Assembly (NCBI RefSeq): GCF_029227915.1
Contig: NC_079878.1
Coordinates: 25,013,501-25,077,500, forward strand
Length of the DNA stretch: 64,000 bases
Direction of reading: 5' to 3'
From: Hydractinia symbiolongicarpus
Lineage: Eukaryota > Cnidaria > Hydrozoa > Anthoathecata > Hydractiniidae
Position 1 is the first letter of the stretch. Every line of letters begins with the position of its first letter. Positions 33,587-45,480 of this stretch are shown here, one piece after another. Below the pieces are notes generated by a model that had not been told where the DNA came from, did no database searches, and saw only the letters and a program-made list of their open reading frames with translations. The translations under genes and the position numbers were made by a program.

Positions 33587-35686
33587 CAGAGGAACGAGAA
33601 GGCTTTTAATCTTGATAAGTACAAAGCAGACTTTCGAAATCTCCCATTGAATCTTGTCTTCAGTTTTGATGATCCTGCTGACCAGATAAGTGTTTTGAAT
33701 AAGCTAGTGTGTGACTGTATCAATGATCATGCCCCGCTTAGAAAAATTAAATTGACGCGTCCTCCATCACCTTGGATGAATGACCCGAAAATAAGCTCGT
33801 TACAAAATCACACAGAGATATTACGAATGAAATCCAAATTGAGTCAACTAGTAAGCGATCGAGAAAGCTACAATGAATCAAAGTCAAAGTTGAAACGAAC
33901 CATCAAAGAAACAAGACAGACGTTTCTAAGAAAAGCACTTTCTTTAAAGCAACCAAAGGAAGTGTGGAGGACAGTTAATCAAATTCTTAAACAACAACAC
34001 AAACGAATTAGACACAGCCCAACTGATATCAACCAGTACTTTTGTACTTTGGCGAGTGAACTGACCAACAAAGAAAACACTAACACCGTTAATGCCGAAT
34101 TCATAGAAAACCTACCAATCAATAACAGTGAAAACTCTTTCAAAATACAACACACTAATTACAACGAAGTTAGAAATATTTTACTGAGTTTAAAGAATGA
34201 TTGCTCTACTGGTTTTGATAGTATTCCGGTAAAATATCTGAAACCAGTTGTTGATTTCGTCACTTCGCCACTTGTACATATAATTAACACAAGTATTGAT
34301 AAAACAGTTTTTCCAGGTGCGTGGAAAGTGGCGAGAATTTGTCCTGTTCCAAAAATCGAAAACCCTACTCAAATTGCAGATTATAGACCAATTTCCGTGT
34401 TACCAGTTTTGTCTAAGGTATACGAACGTGTCATATTACAACAGCTTTGTGACTATATAGATAAACAGTCTTTAATGAATAAAACACAATCAGGTTACCG
34501 GAAGGGACACTCGACAACAACGATATTATTGAAACTAAGAGATGATATTCGAAAAGCTATGAATAAAAGCGAGGTAACCCTGGCTGTTTTAATTGACTAC
34601 TCGAAAGCATTTGACACTGTACATTATGAAACTTTACTTCTCAAATTACACCAAATGAATTTCACAAAAGAAAGCTTATTGATAATCCATGACTATCTTT
34701 CCGAACGAAAGCAGTTTGTTCAAGTGGATGATAAAACATCAAACACGCAACCTATCCATTTTGGGGTACCTCAAGGAAGCATTCTGGGCCCAGTATTATT
34801 TAACTTGTATGTCATGGATCTGTCTCAGAATGTGTCATCTAACACAACACAGTATGCTGATGACACTGTATTATACCAACACTGCAAAATGAAAAATTTG
34901 AAAACATGTGCAAAAACACTTGAGGACGATCTGAATAGTTTATCTGGTTGGTCAACCAATCAGAACCTTCTATTTAATGATGGCAAAACGAAACAAATGT
35001 TATTCTCAACAAACAAAATGAGTTCCTATCATCATCTTGAAACAACCAACGACTGTAACATTATTCACAATGGTTGCTCAATCGAACGTAACTCAATCTC
35101 AAAAATACTGGGAATACATTTTGACGAAAATCTGAATTGGAAAAATCATATTACCAAAGTTACACAATCTTCCTATGCAGTAATTCGAGCACTTAAACAA
35201 TGGAAACGATTTACTCCGTATCATGTGAGAAAGAACCTCGCTGAAACACTCATTCTATCCAAACTTAATTATAATAATGTAGTATTTGGCCAATTACCAA
35301 AGTACCTATTAAATAGACTTCAGAGAGTGCAGAACACAGCAGCATCTTATGTTCTTGGAAGATATGTGAAAACAACAGACGTTATCGATCTTTGGTGGTT
35401 GCCAGTTAGAGAAAACATTGATTTCGCGACTGTTAAACTGGTACATAAAGCTTTACACACTGATACATGGCCAGACTATCTTCCATTACATATGAACACA
35501 TTTAATCCACGTTTGGGTAATGAAATGACATTACAACATGGTGAAGCAAAAACGTTTTCTGAACAAGCTAACATATATAATGACCTACCACGTAAAATAA
35601 GAGTTTGTGAAAATTTTTACAGGTTTAAAACAGATGCGAAAGAGTATTTCAAAGACAAAGGTCTAGCGAGGCTTCTGTCATTGTGA
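33587..35686 (+). CDS. Non-LTR retrotransposon ORF, C-terminal part: reverse transcriptase
   Basis: In frame with the upstream segment after the TAG at 33584, and open for about 700 codons to TGA 35684; the first ATG is at 33647. RT motifs appear in order: TGFDSIPVKYLK, ADYRPISVLPVLSKVYERVI, LIDYSKAFDTVHY (first catalytic Asp), GVPQGSILGPVLFNLYV, the active-site YADD at 34853-34864, LFNDGKTKQM and LGIHFDENLNWKNH. The thumb and a C-terminal domain follow. No frameshift and no lost catalytic residue. It copies the element's RNA at the nicked target. The domain order APE-RT without RNase H fits the CR1/L2 group. Confidence 0.9.
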   Translation, partial: QRNEKAFNLDKYKADFRNLPLNLVFSFDDPADQISVLNKLVCDCINDHAPLRKIKLTRPPSPWMNDPKISSLQNHTEILRMKSKLSQLVSDRESYNESKSKLKRTIKETRQTFLRKALSLKQPKEVWRTVNQILKQQHKRIRHSPTDINQYFCTLASELTNKENTNTVNAEFIENLPINNSENSFKIQHTNYNEVRNILLSLKNDCSTGFDSIPVKYLKPVVDFVTSPLVHIINTSIDKTVFPGAWKVARICPVPKIENPTQIADYRPISVLPVLSKVYERVILQQLCDYIDKQSLMNKTQSGYRKGHSTTTILLKLRDDIRKAMNKSEVTLAVLIDYSKAFDTVHYETLLLKLHQMNFTKESLLIIHDYLSERKQFVQVDDKTSNTQPIHFGVPQGSILGPVLFNLYVMDLSQNVSSNTTQYADDTVLYQHCKMKNLKTCAKTLEDDLNSLSGWSTNQNLLFNDGKTKQMLFSTNKMSSYHHLETTNDCNIIHNGCSIERNSISKILGIHFDENLNWKNHITKVTQSSYAVIRALKQWKRFTPYHVRKNLAETLILSKLNYNNVVFGQLPKYLLNRLQRVQNTAASYVLGRYVKTTDVIDLWWLPVRENIDFATVKLVHKALHTDTWPDYLPLHMNTFNPRLGNEMTLQHGEAKTFSEQANIYNDLPRKIRVCENFYRFKTDAKEYFKDKGLARLLSL

Positions 35687-35999
35687 TACTTTTTCTTACG
35701 TATAACTATTTTATTTTCATCTTTAACGACTTGCTGAGATCAGTTGAATGGTACTTCAACTCTTCAATCGATTTCAACAAATTAACTTTTAGCAAGTGAA
35801 TAATTTTCATCATATTTTACATATATCTTTTGTGGTTTAGCGTCCTGGTGTCTACTACCCCAATTTACTTAGCAACATGTGCCTACTTATGTCTATTTTA
35901 TTCAATTTATTTAAGCTACAATTTAATTGGCGAACTTATGCACTTTTGTCTTCTACTTTTTCCACGTTCCAATTTTCTTTTGTCTCCCAACTTTTAACC

Positions 36000-36031
<32 letters not shown>

Positions 36032-36091
36032 ATGGAGAAGAACCATTTGTAAATAATGGAACCAAATACATGATGATGATGATGTTGACCT

Positions 36092-37214
36092 CACCTTTGA
36101 AAGCGTATCAGTGATAAGAAACACAGAGTGAAGGATTACTAGTGGAAGTTCAACAAACACGAGTTATACTTTGTATTTATGCCGTGATTGTGATGATGAG
36201 GCGTGCAAATTGAAATGCTGTCACATACACACAAGAGATGAGCAGAATCAAAATTAGATCTCACAATCTGCAAACGAAAGAAGATATCGTTATTCACCAG
36301 TGTACCTGTCAAAGATACTATCGAGTCACAGCATATTCCCAGTCAATGATACCCATTATAATCAGACAGAAGAAGTTTCAATAGGCGGTTCATTATCAGT
36401 TGTTTTTAATGCGTGCTTCATAATTCAAATGGAGAAAGAATTGTGGTTTCGAGACGACCAAGGTTTTACAACCAATATGTGGATGACACTTACATTTGAC
36501 GTAAGAAGGGAATGAGTGATGACTTGTTCGAATAACTCAGCAGTTTTCATCCGAATATTAAACTGAAGGTTGAAAAAAATCGCAAACGCAATGTAACCGT
36601 CAGATATTGTGCGCACAATTCTTCTAATGAGAAATCAGACCCATCTAAACATCTCGTCCAGAATCCACATCATGAGTTTACCTGGTCTATAATTGCTAAA
36701 GCAAGTACAGACACAAAAAAAGAAAAAATCTTAGGCATTTTATGTTTCTACTAAAAAGCTGTTAATTAATGACCAACTGGACAATAAAAGTTTATTATTT
36801 TTCAAAAACGGTATTACTTAACAATGGCTTGGTAAATTTTAAATCTCCTAGGCATTTCATGTTTTGGTTTTTAAATTATGAAAAAGTAATATAAACATTT
36901 ATATTTTACGGGATTACGCAAATGTTTCAAAAAAATGGTTTTGTAAGAAATGTCAGTAAAGAAAATGAAAAGCTATACTTCTTACACGGCGGTAATATTC
37001 TTTCCATTTTCTCCCATCATCAATTGCGTAACATATTTTTCTACGAAAACTGGTAATCGATTTTTTCTACAGGTTATTATTATAGGCGATAAAAAATTCA
37101 TCGGTCCCGTAGCTTCTAAGTATTTGACCTGCATTTTCCGCATTCGTAGTTTTAAAGCGGTTCATTTTGATACGTGCTGGCTACCTAGTTACTGAAAAGC
37201 TATTAAACACAAAA
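36092..37214. other. Intergenic; short Cys-rich coding remnant
   Basis: A stretch near 36160-36250 encodes CRDCDDEACKLKCCH and IHTRDEQN before TAG. It may continue the broken gene at 30-32 kb, in another frame. The rest is AT-rich without recognisable genes. Confidence 0.35.
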
Positions 37215-37562
37215 ATGGCTTCTAACCGAAATAGCAAATTCTGGACTGATTTGGAATAGAAATTAGGTACAATCGAGTGCCATTGGTTTCATGGTGTAGC
37301 AAGTGATGTTGAGAAAGACTTTTGTATAAATAGTTCTATAGTATTTGGTGTTGAAAAACTGATAGGCAATCACCTTGCTCTTGTAGGCCCCATGATAGAT
37401 AGCTGCTTACGAGAAATAGGTGCACGTATGCTGTCTAAGTTATGCAGGGGTCAGGTTACTGGCTTAGCTCCGCCAGTTACATTGTTTATACCTGGGCAGA
37501 TCATGCGTGACTTAGTCTGTCTTTGCAAAAATTACGGGGAAGAAATAGAGTGTGTTCTGTAA
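37215..37562 (+). pseudogene. Unknown protein, 115 codons with one internal TAG
   Basis: ATG 37215 (MASNRNSKFWTDLE), a TAG at about 37257, then an unbroken, protein-like frame (KLGTIECHWFHGVASDVEKD ... ALVGPMIDSCLREIGARM ... APPVTLFIPGQIMRDLV) to TAA 37560. Balanced amino-acid composition without AT bias argues for a coding past. No family recognised. The stop again looks like a point mutation. Confidence 0.4.
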
Positions 37563-37968
37563 GTTTTGATGGGACTAACTTTGTGAAAAAAATATTTTAA
37601 TAACTTGTTTAAATTCCTGTGTCCGCCCCTGATTATTGTGTATTGATCAACCTTTTAAATATTTTTTTTTAATTTTTTTACACTACCCAAATTGGTCCTA
37701 GGTAGTCCCTAGTTACCTACGCGGTGAAAAATCATTGACGTCACCACCTCGTTTCCAAGTTATTTGGCCTCAAAGTTTTAGGTGCACTGTAATGGCTTCA
37801 TTAATTTAATATATAGGATATTGACGTTAAAGTAGTGTTATTGACGTCGCGGCGTTATGTCAGAAAATTTAACATTTGAGACATAACTTTTTCGACGATA
37901 TTAAAGGAAAATGAACACATCCACTTTGCCTGTCACGGGCAGACACACTCAGCGTATTATTATATAGA
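37563..37968 (-). mobile_element. Truncated Helitron copy, 5' part
   Basis: The 5' end at 37968 (minus) begins TCTATATAATAATACGC. The sequence runs parallel to the neighbouring copy, including the CTACGCGGTGAAAAATCATT block near 37718. No 3' end was found before 37563. Confidence 0.5.
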
Positions 37969-38700
37969 CTTAGTCGATAAGGCCCGTGGAGAAATCCACT
38001 TACGCAAAAGGTCAACAAAAAGAAAGTTGCTTTAGATGTTTTGCTGACGTCAGCAGTGCATATCCTAACAAAATAGTGAGATTTAGTTTATTCTTTGATT
38101 GTGATGTGTAGAGGTTGAAACGCTGATCAAAATAATGTCTAGGATCATATGTTTTTGATGGGCGGTTAATAAGATGTAAGGGTTTAAAAAGTTTGCTGAC
38201 GTCAACAATGGCCCGTCAAAAGTACCAAAATTTTTTTTTAGAAATTTGTATACCTGCTGCCTTCATTGTATAGATCTTGAAACGCTTATCAAGAAAATGT
38301 ATAGGATCGTGTACTTTTGACAAACGGTTGCAGAAATATTAGGATTTGAAGGTTTTTTGGTGACGTCATTATCCCGCCCATTCCGAAATAGATTCGGGGA
38401 CCCAGGTTTGGAAAACTTGCCCAAATTGGTCCCAGGTGGTGTCTAGTTACCTACGCGGTGAAAAATCATTGACATCACCACCTCGTTTCCAAGTTATTTT
38501 GCCTCAAAGTTTTAAGTGCACTGTAATGGCTTCATTAATCTTTCCTTTGACGTTAATGTTATTTTAACGTTAAAAGTTTGGTAAATTACAGAACAATTTT
38601 ATGGGCGATGTTTTGCAGACTTTATCAAAGAAAATAGTGAAGAATATAATCCACTTTGCAAAAGTCACAGACAGACAGAACTGGCGTATTATTATAAAGA
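37969..38700 (-). mobile_element. Non-autonomous Helitron copy, unit 1 of head-to-tail array
   Basis: On the minus strand the 5' end is TCTTTATAATAATACGCC at 38700. The 3' end is a GTGGA...TCCAC hairpin and CTAAG at about 37969. The next copy's 5' end (TCTATATAATAATACGC) starts at once at 37968. Internal blocks such as CTAGTTACCTACGCGGTG are shared with the neighbouring copy. No ORF. Confidence 0.65.
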
Positions 38701-39170
38701 CTAGTCGATTAAGCCCGTGGAAAAATCCACTGAAGCAGGATAAAAATTTTGATGACGTCAGCAACCTATCAATTAAAAATTTAGAATTTTGATTTAACGT
38801 TGCATTTATTGTGTATAGATCAAAGCGCTGATCAAGAAAATGTATATGATTATGTGCTTTTAATATGAGCGGTTAATGAGATATAAGGAAGGGTTTAACG
38901 TTAGCAATGGCCCCATCAAGACCAAAATGTTTTTTTATAAATTTGTATACCTGTTGCCTTCATCGTATAGATCTTAAAACGCTGATGAGGAAAATGTATA
39001 GGATTCAAGGTTTAAAGGTTTTTTGATGACGTCATCAACCCGTCCATTCCGAAACGGATTCGGAGACCCAGGTTTGGGAATATTACAGACTTTATGAAAG
39101 AAAATAGTGAATAATATAATCTACTTTGCAAAAGTCACAGGCAGAAAGAACTGGCGTATTATTATATAGA
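38701..39170 (-). mobile_element. Non-autonomous Helitron copy, unit 2 of head-to-tail array
   Basis: On the minus strand it starts TCTATATAATAATACGCC at 39170 and ends with a GTGGA-TTTT-TCCAC hairpin and CTAG at 38701-38704, directly joined to the TC start of the next copy. A further 3' end (hairpin plus CTAG) abuts at 39171-39200, so at least three such junctions exist. The unit is 470 bp against 732 bp for its neighbour. Confidence 0.65.
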
Positions 39171-39200
39171 CTAGTCTATAAAACCCGTGGAAAAATCCAC

Positions 39201-41979
39201 TTAGGCAAAAGGCCTATGAAAAATAGGTTGCTTTAGATGTTTTTCTGACGTGAACAGTGCATATAAAAATAAATGTTCTTAAAATCTTACACAAAATGTC
39301 AAATATCAAATTGCATTAAATCCTCCACACAAGTCTTACGCAAAATAAAAAAGAACAGCTTGCAAGGTTTGAAATCTAGTTGATAAAGTTACAACGACAC
39401 TGACAACATCGACACTCACAACACCAAACTCACAAAACCGACAGTAAGAACACCGACAGTTACAACACCGACAGTTACAACACCAATAGCCATAACACGG
39501 ATAATAACAATGTCAGAAATAACTCATCACAAATACGTACATCCTATAAGTGATTATGTTGAAAACCCTTAGTATTTTATTCTAAAATGTCTAAAAAGAG
39601 GCCTGCAAGAGTTAGCACAAATCAACAAAAATAAATTTTTTACACATTTTAAATATTGTCTTTCCCTTATTAGCTTATACAAAAATATGAAAAAGCCATA
39701 GTTTAGAAAATATCAAATTTAAATCTAGAAAAATCAGTCATTTCGGTTGCATACCATCCTGTCCCACAAAAATTTACACAAAATGTAAAAATCAACCCGT
39801 TAAGAACTCAAATATTTTCTCTTTTAGTTCTGCACTGTCCTTTACCAACAATTTTTAACCTAAATGTCAAAAAATCAATGAGCAAAAAATAAACTTGAAT
39901 CAAGAAAGATCATCATGTGTAGAGCTTGAAACAATAATCAAAATAATGTATAGAATCATGTACAACACCAACAATAATAATAAAGTCAAAAATAACACAT
40001 CTCAAATATTTACTTCGTTAAAAACCTTTAATAATTCAATCAGAAGTGTCAAAAAAACATCAAATTTATATCTGGAAAATCATTTCTTCGATTACATACT
40101 ATCCTGTTCCCAAAAATATACACAAATTGTAAAAATGAACAGGTTAAGAATACAAAAATTTTTTCCTTAGTATAATGGTCTGTAGTTACCTTTACCAACC
40201 ATTTTAAACGTGGATGTCAAAAATGAATAAGGAGTTAATTTGAATCCACAAAGATATTATTTTTGGAAAACAGAGTGTATATATGTCCGTCCTCACAAAA
40301 GTTAACACAAAATGTAAAACAGATCGGTTTTTGAGGAGCACTTCCAAATCAACAAAAAATCAGTCCATTTAACATGTTCTATATTGCCGTTGTCCATAAA
40401 TCTTCCACAAAAAGGTTATGAAGCACATCAAATTATAAAAAAATCAGGCATTTCATAAAATATAAAAAACAAAAAAGTCAGAACAATTAGTAATTTTTTC
40501 ATCATCACCAAACACAGTTATTACCACAATTTTAAAATTCTTAACAAAAACCTGAAACCATGGAATTTTCTTCCAGTAAAAATGACATCATATATATATA
40601 GTTTAGTTCTTCCCAACAAAAGTTTATAATATGAACTATGAAAAAGCCATTAGCTTACACAACAGCCTTTAGTGGAAAAAAATTTGTTCTTTCAGTATAT
40701 TGCATGTGGTCTTTTCCCCACAACATTTTACACAAAATTTTAAAAAACAGCAGTTTGCAACACAAACAAAAACACGAACAACCTTACCATCCTCTCATAA
40801 ATTAAAATAAAGTTATAAACCCACGTAAATTTCTAATCAAGTGTTTACAACCTCCTGTAAAAAATGACCTGGTATTGCACATGTAGGCTGACAAAAGTTT
40901 AACTGGATGTCAGAAACAAAACAATAAAAAATAACTTAACACACGCTTTGAATTCTGAAAATATTTATTGCACTGGTCATATTGCACGTAGTCCCCTGTG
41001 AAAATGTGAAAATAATTATACTCTTATGGGCATAAAAATACATCCTACTATCCTGCAAAGTTCACGTCTTTGAAAGATTTTGTAGGTAGCTAGCTAGCCA
41101 GCTTGTTACATCATAATGCGTGCTCATAAAAGAAAAGAAGTTTGGAAACTAAGTTAGCCAGCTATAGATAATTAAAAAAGAGGAATAACAATATAAGTCA
41201 TAGGTTAGAGCTAGCCATGGGATGAGGAGCAGGCATTAGAGGCTAACATTAGCTAGCTAACTGTAGCTAAGAGTCCCAGTTTAATATACTCAAACTGGGA
41301 ACACTTGCTAAAACTGACGCTAGCTATTTATGCTTAGCCGAACACATATAAAGAGAAACAATAGTAATGTAAAAATAATAACATTACAGTGAGCAGTAAG
41401 TCCAACATACTAAAGTTTGCCGTTTGTTAGTCAGCTAACAGCTTTATGTAGCATTTTGAATTTTAGGACAAACACACCAGGGAATACATTAATAATGCAA
41501 CAAAAACATAAACAAATATGGTGGCTGGTTTTTTTTAAAAAAAGCGGTAAAATATAAAACTTCAAGAACTTGAGGCTTTTCTTGGAAAAGGCGAGTCTGC
41601 TTGCTCCAGTAAAAACTAAACGTCTGAAAACATCAAAGTTCTTACTATTATTTATTTTAAATCCACTTCAAACTCCAGCCTTTATTTTCTAATTCTAACT
41701 TTACTACTTTACTTCTAGCTCTCGCTACCACTTCTTACTTCACTTCTTGGACTTTTCTTTGTCTGAATTACTTTTTGCACTTTTTTCAAGACGAAGGGAC
41801 CGTTCTTTTGTTGTTTTTTTTCGGTGTCGAGGGACGCCATTTTTGTAAAGAAATCCGTTAAATTTTGATCACATGATGTAAACAAAGTAAACCCGCTAGC
41901 AAAATGGATATAACTTTTTCGGAGACTTCTAAGAAAATTTCGGCTACATCAAAGAAAAATGACGATATCAACTTTGCCT
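39201..41979. other. AT-rich repeat DNA, no gene
   Basis: Contains a short ACACCGACAGTTACA tandem repeat (about 39400-39490), many diverged copies of CACAAAATGTAAAA words (39.2-41.0 kb) and a GCTAGCTAG-rich patch (41090-41340). No coding sequence seen. Confidence 0.5.
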
Positions 41980-42019
41980 GTCACAGAGACACGGAACTGG
42001 CGTATTATTATATAGATTA
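41980..42019 (-). mobile_element. Isolated Helitron 5' end
   Basis: The minus strand reads TCTATATAATAATACGCCAG from about 42019, the same 5' terminus as the copies at 37.9-39.2 kb. The partner 3' end was not found, so this is a fragment or a longer copy running left. Confidence 0.45.
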
Positions 42020-44759
42020 TTATTCATTTACCCAGGATATTTACAATTCAGTAATTAAGTATACGGATACTGTGACCTCCCAGCAGCATGAACAATTGAC
42101 GAAACTAGACTATCAATGTAACAGAAGGTCACAGATTAATTTAAATATTTACAAGTTCTTCAGGAGTTTTTTGTAGATAACGATAGAGTTTTTCTTCCGA
42201 ATGTCAATTGGTAAGGCGTTATATAATTTGCGCCTAAGGAGTAGAACGATTTTCTCGCAAACTCTAGTTTACTTTAAGTAATTTGGTTCGGAAGTTGTAA
42301 TTCCGTGTTCCTTTTGCATGACGATTTATCTGAAATGTTTCTTTTGGCAAAGATAATTTTTTGAAAAAGCACTATTTGAAACTGTTCTCAATGACCTTTT
42401 AAATGGTCTTTCAGGCTCCAAAATCACACGTGTCTCGTAGTCCAGTTAAAATACCTTGTGATTTTCTGATAATGATTAATTATTTTGATTTGTGGAGTTG
42501 TCTATCAACTTGAAGGAAATTTCCAAAATTTTCACAAAAAAAGGCAGTAGATGCCTGTGACAAATACTATTGCTCTTTAAGTTCGATTTGATTTGATTTA
42601 ATTTGACTTTATTCAGAGTCGATAAAATATACATTGTATTCGACTCTGCTAAAATTCTCAATGTATATACTGTATAAATCACTAACCAGCCCTTAAATTA
42701 GACACTGTAATTCAACACATTATTTTACGGACCACCCAACAGTTAATCTGAACAATCGGGCCGATTTCAATGGACGGTTTTGATCAAGCATTTTTCGGGC
42801 AAACAAAGCTTTCTGTTGATAAATGTTTATACTTCTAAATACACCTGAATAAAGATGCACACTAAGGGAATAAGCGAATCTTATGTAATAATAAAATAAA
42901 AAGAAATGGTCCCTGCCCAAAACAAAAAAAAGCAAAATAAAACCAATACATGCTAAATCAAGCATTTACAACGTAGAGTTCACTGTCGTCATGAATTTCA
43001 TCTTCAGCACTATCCTGGTGGTTATTTCCATCATAAGACACCATTTCATCTATACGAATAATCTTAAGGCAGCTTTTTTGTTGCACTTTACCTATAACAA
43101 TTTTTCACCACAGTCAAACTCTCTTTCTATGTTCAGGAATTTCTTTATTTGGTAATTACAAACAATGTGTGTCAAGACTAGCGCTTAAGCCTATGGATCC
43201 ATTAAATTCTTTAACTAGTAGATTATTAAACTGAAAATAAGTGTTATTTTTTTCAATTTCTGCTTCATTTATTCCAGATGGTTAGTTACATATTTTCACA
43301 TGTTCATCAAAAAGGAATGCCTGGTTCTTGACTTGAACCTCTTTTTGCTGTAAACAACAGACTTTTCACTGCGTGCTTTAAGTCAATTTTATGCCCTAAC
43401 CAACACCAATTCTCCAACAGTTTGATTCTTGTGATAAACTGCTTATCAACTTCAACACGCTCAAAATTTATCTAAATTGGGTCCAAATTTGATACTCGTG
43501 AAGATTAAATAACGACTATTTCTACAAACTGGTTTTCCACTTTTTCTTGCAAAAGTTCATTTTTCAATTTTAATGGTTCACCAGATAACACTTTGTCCTT
43601 TAGTCGAGGAGTTTTGTCTCTTCCGTTTTTTTTTACTTTTTCAGATTCGTCAATTTGCATTCTAAAATGAAAAGACTTGTTTTCTTGTCTTCTGTGGTGG
43701 TGCAGCATGGATGTATTTATATACGTCTGCAATTGAACTTGTAAAAACAACCAGAAAGTTACACTTAACAAGTCAAACACTTGATGGCCTGCATATCTTG
43801 CACATGCAGACGTATCGTAACTTTGTAAAAAATCAAGTCAATAATCACCCGAAGCAGAGTTGTACACAGGGTGTCAAAGCAATAAAAAAAATGAAATAAA
43901 ATGGTGTTTAAGAAACTCTTCGAAACAGTGATGACTGTTGTAAGCACTCTAAGCGTTTAAATAATGTTTTAACTTTTGCTGGGGCGCATTGTGAAACGGT
44001 CTACGCTATTTATTCGTTTGATTGACACTTTTTTCAACCCAACCATGTCCATTGTTTTTGTTTTGCTATGTGCCCAGAGCGCTAACAACCAGCCTGTTTT
44101 TAAATATTTATTTTGTCTGTCGCTTCATTTTTTCAAGAAATATGCCGAAAATACTAAAATAAACTTCATAAAGCTTAGAAATAAATTCCGAGAAAGAGAC
44201 AATAAAAAAAAGGCTCGGGGAACTTACGGACAGTTTCTAAAAAGTTTATTAGTTTTACAAGGCGGCCACCAACCTGACTGATAAGAAAACCCCCTAGGTT
44301 TTTTATTTGATCAGGTAAAGGATCGATTTTCAAAAAAGCTGTTTAAAAGTCCTTAGTTGTATTTACGTCGTTATAGCCTCGCTTTGCTGATTTTATTCAC
44401 TTTTTTAATTTGGTAAAATCCATATGAATAAACACGCGATCATTTATAAACGGCTTTTTTTGAAATCGTGGACATAATATCTGTGGATTAAAAATATATC
44501 CGATGACGCCACATACCCCCAAGTGGTGCGAACTGTAAAATACCACATTTTTATTGGTTTTTAGTCATTTTCATCACGGTATCGGATTTTTTTCATGTTA
44601 TATTAGAAAACGCGCAAAACCATAAAAATGGTAGCTTCAGTGGGATTTTTTTTTTGTGGAATAGAGTAAAAACGAATATCATGGCAAACGTTTTTAAATG
44701 CGCTTTTTTTTTGCGTGTTGAAGTATTGAATGCGATGAAAAATATAAATCATTATCACT
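42020..44759. other. No gene supported
   Basis: AT-rich. Open frames of 60-100 codons occur but have biased, low-complexity composition and no motif. A short direct repeat of GATTTGATTTAATTTGA type lies at about 42580. Confidence 0.4.
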
Positions 44760-45480
44760 ATGGCAATGTTTCCTAATGTATCTATAACGAAAAATCATTT
44801 TGAGAGAAAGTCCAAGGAACTTACTGCGTTTGTGAAGAAGAAAAGTGGAACGGTAAAATACCTACATGATTTTTCTGAAGACAATTGGAAGAAACTCAAA
44901 GATAGTCAGAAGTTTAGGCGTACTATACTACTATACATTTTCTGTCTCCAGATCACACAGAATAAAGAAAATCAACAATAATAAACATGTTAGAAAACCA
45001 TTAACAGATATATCAAACACTGTAAATAGTACGGATATAAAACCCCTGTTACAACAAATATTACGTCCACACCTGTAAATGTAAAATATGATAACATATC
45101 AACGATTACCATTCCAAACAGTATCAACACAACATCAGTTCATCCAATCATTATACAAAGAATGACATGTCATATAAAAATTACAGCAGAATCTGTACTT
45201 GATAATCATCAACTATAAATGGAACAGTACATATGACACTCCAGTCACAAAGGTTTTTAGAAAGATCAAATCAGCTAATATTGCTCAAGTTAAGTGCAAG
45301 TCTGATAAAAGAAACAACTTAGAGAAAGGCATAAAATAATAAAAAAATCATTGGAAAAAATGTTTCGGTGACAATATAGCAACAGACACCATTTTTGGCA
45401 TCAGACAACAAAAAGGATTCTACAAAAAATCAAGATCGATTCAATACTTTGAAAGTAAAGAAAATTTAATTAAAAGAATA
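44760..45480 (+). pseudogene. Degraded coding remnant, unknown family
   Basis: From the ATG at 44760 a protein-like segment (FPNVSITKNHFERKSKELTA ... YLHDFSEDNWKKLKDSQKFR) loses frame at about 44918. Further short coding-like pieces (KPLTDISNTVNSTDIKPLLQ) appear in another frame to about 45080. Composition suggests a dead transposon or host gene; no function assigned. Confidence 0.25.

Larger units (their letters stand above)
32059..36091 (+). mobile_element. Near full-length APE-type non-LTR retrotransposon (CR1/L2-like), 7 bp target duplication
   Basis: TTGACCT at 32059-32065 recurs exactly at 36085-36091, bracketing 4,019 bp. It has a 5' UTR (32066-32341), one long frame (32342-35686), a 3' UTR with about 25 T (36007-36031) and a 3' end of (GAT)n at 36070-36084. 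Ending in a short microsatellite rather than poly(A) is typical of the CR1/L2 group. The single frame is interrupted by only two TAG codons, so the insertion is young. It landed in the unknown broken gene at 30-32 kb. Confidence 0.85.

Noticed and set aside
43505-43947. Overlapping ORFs of 60-91 codons on both strands
   Set aside because: Mutually antisense, no recognised motif, biased composition.
43976-44281. 101-codon plus-strand ORF
   Set aside because: Hydrophobic, AT-driven composition, no motif and no splice context.
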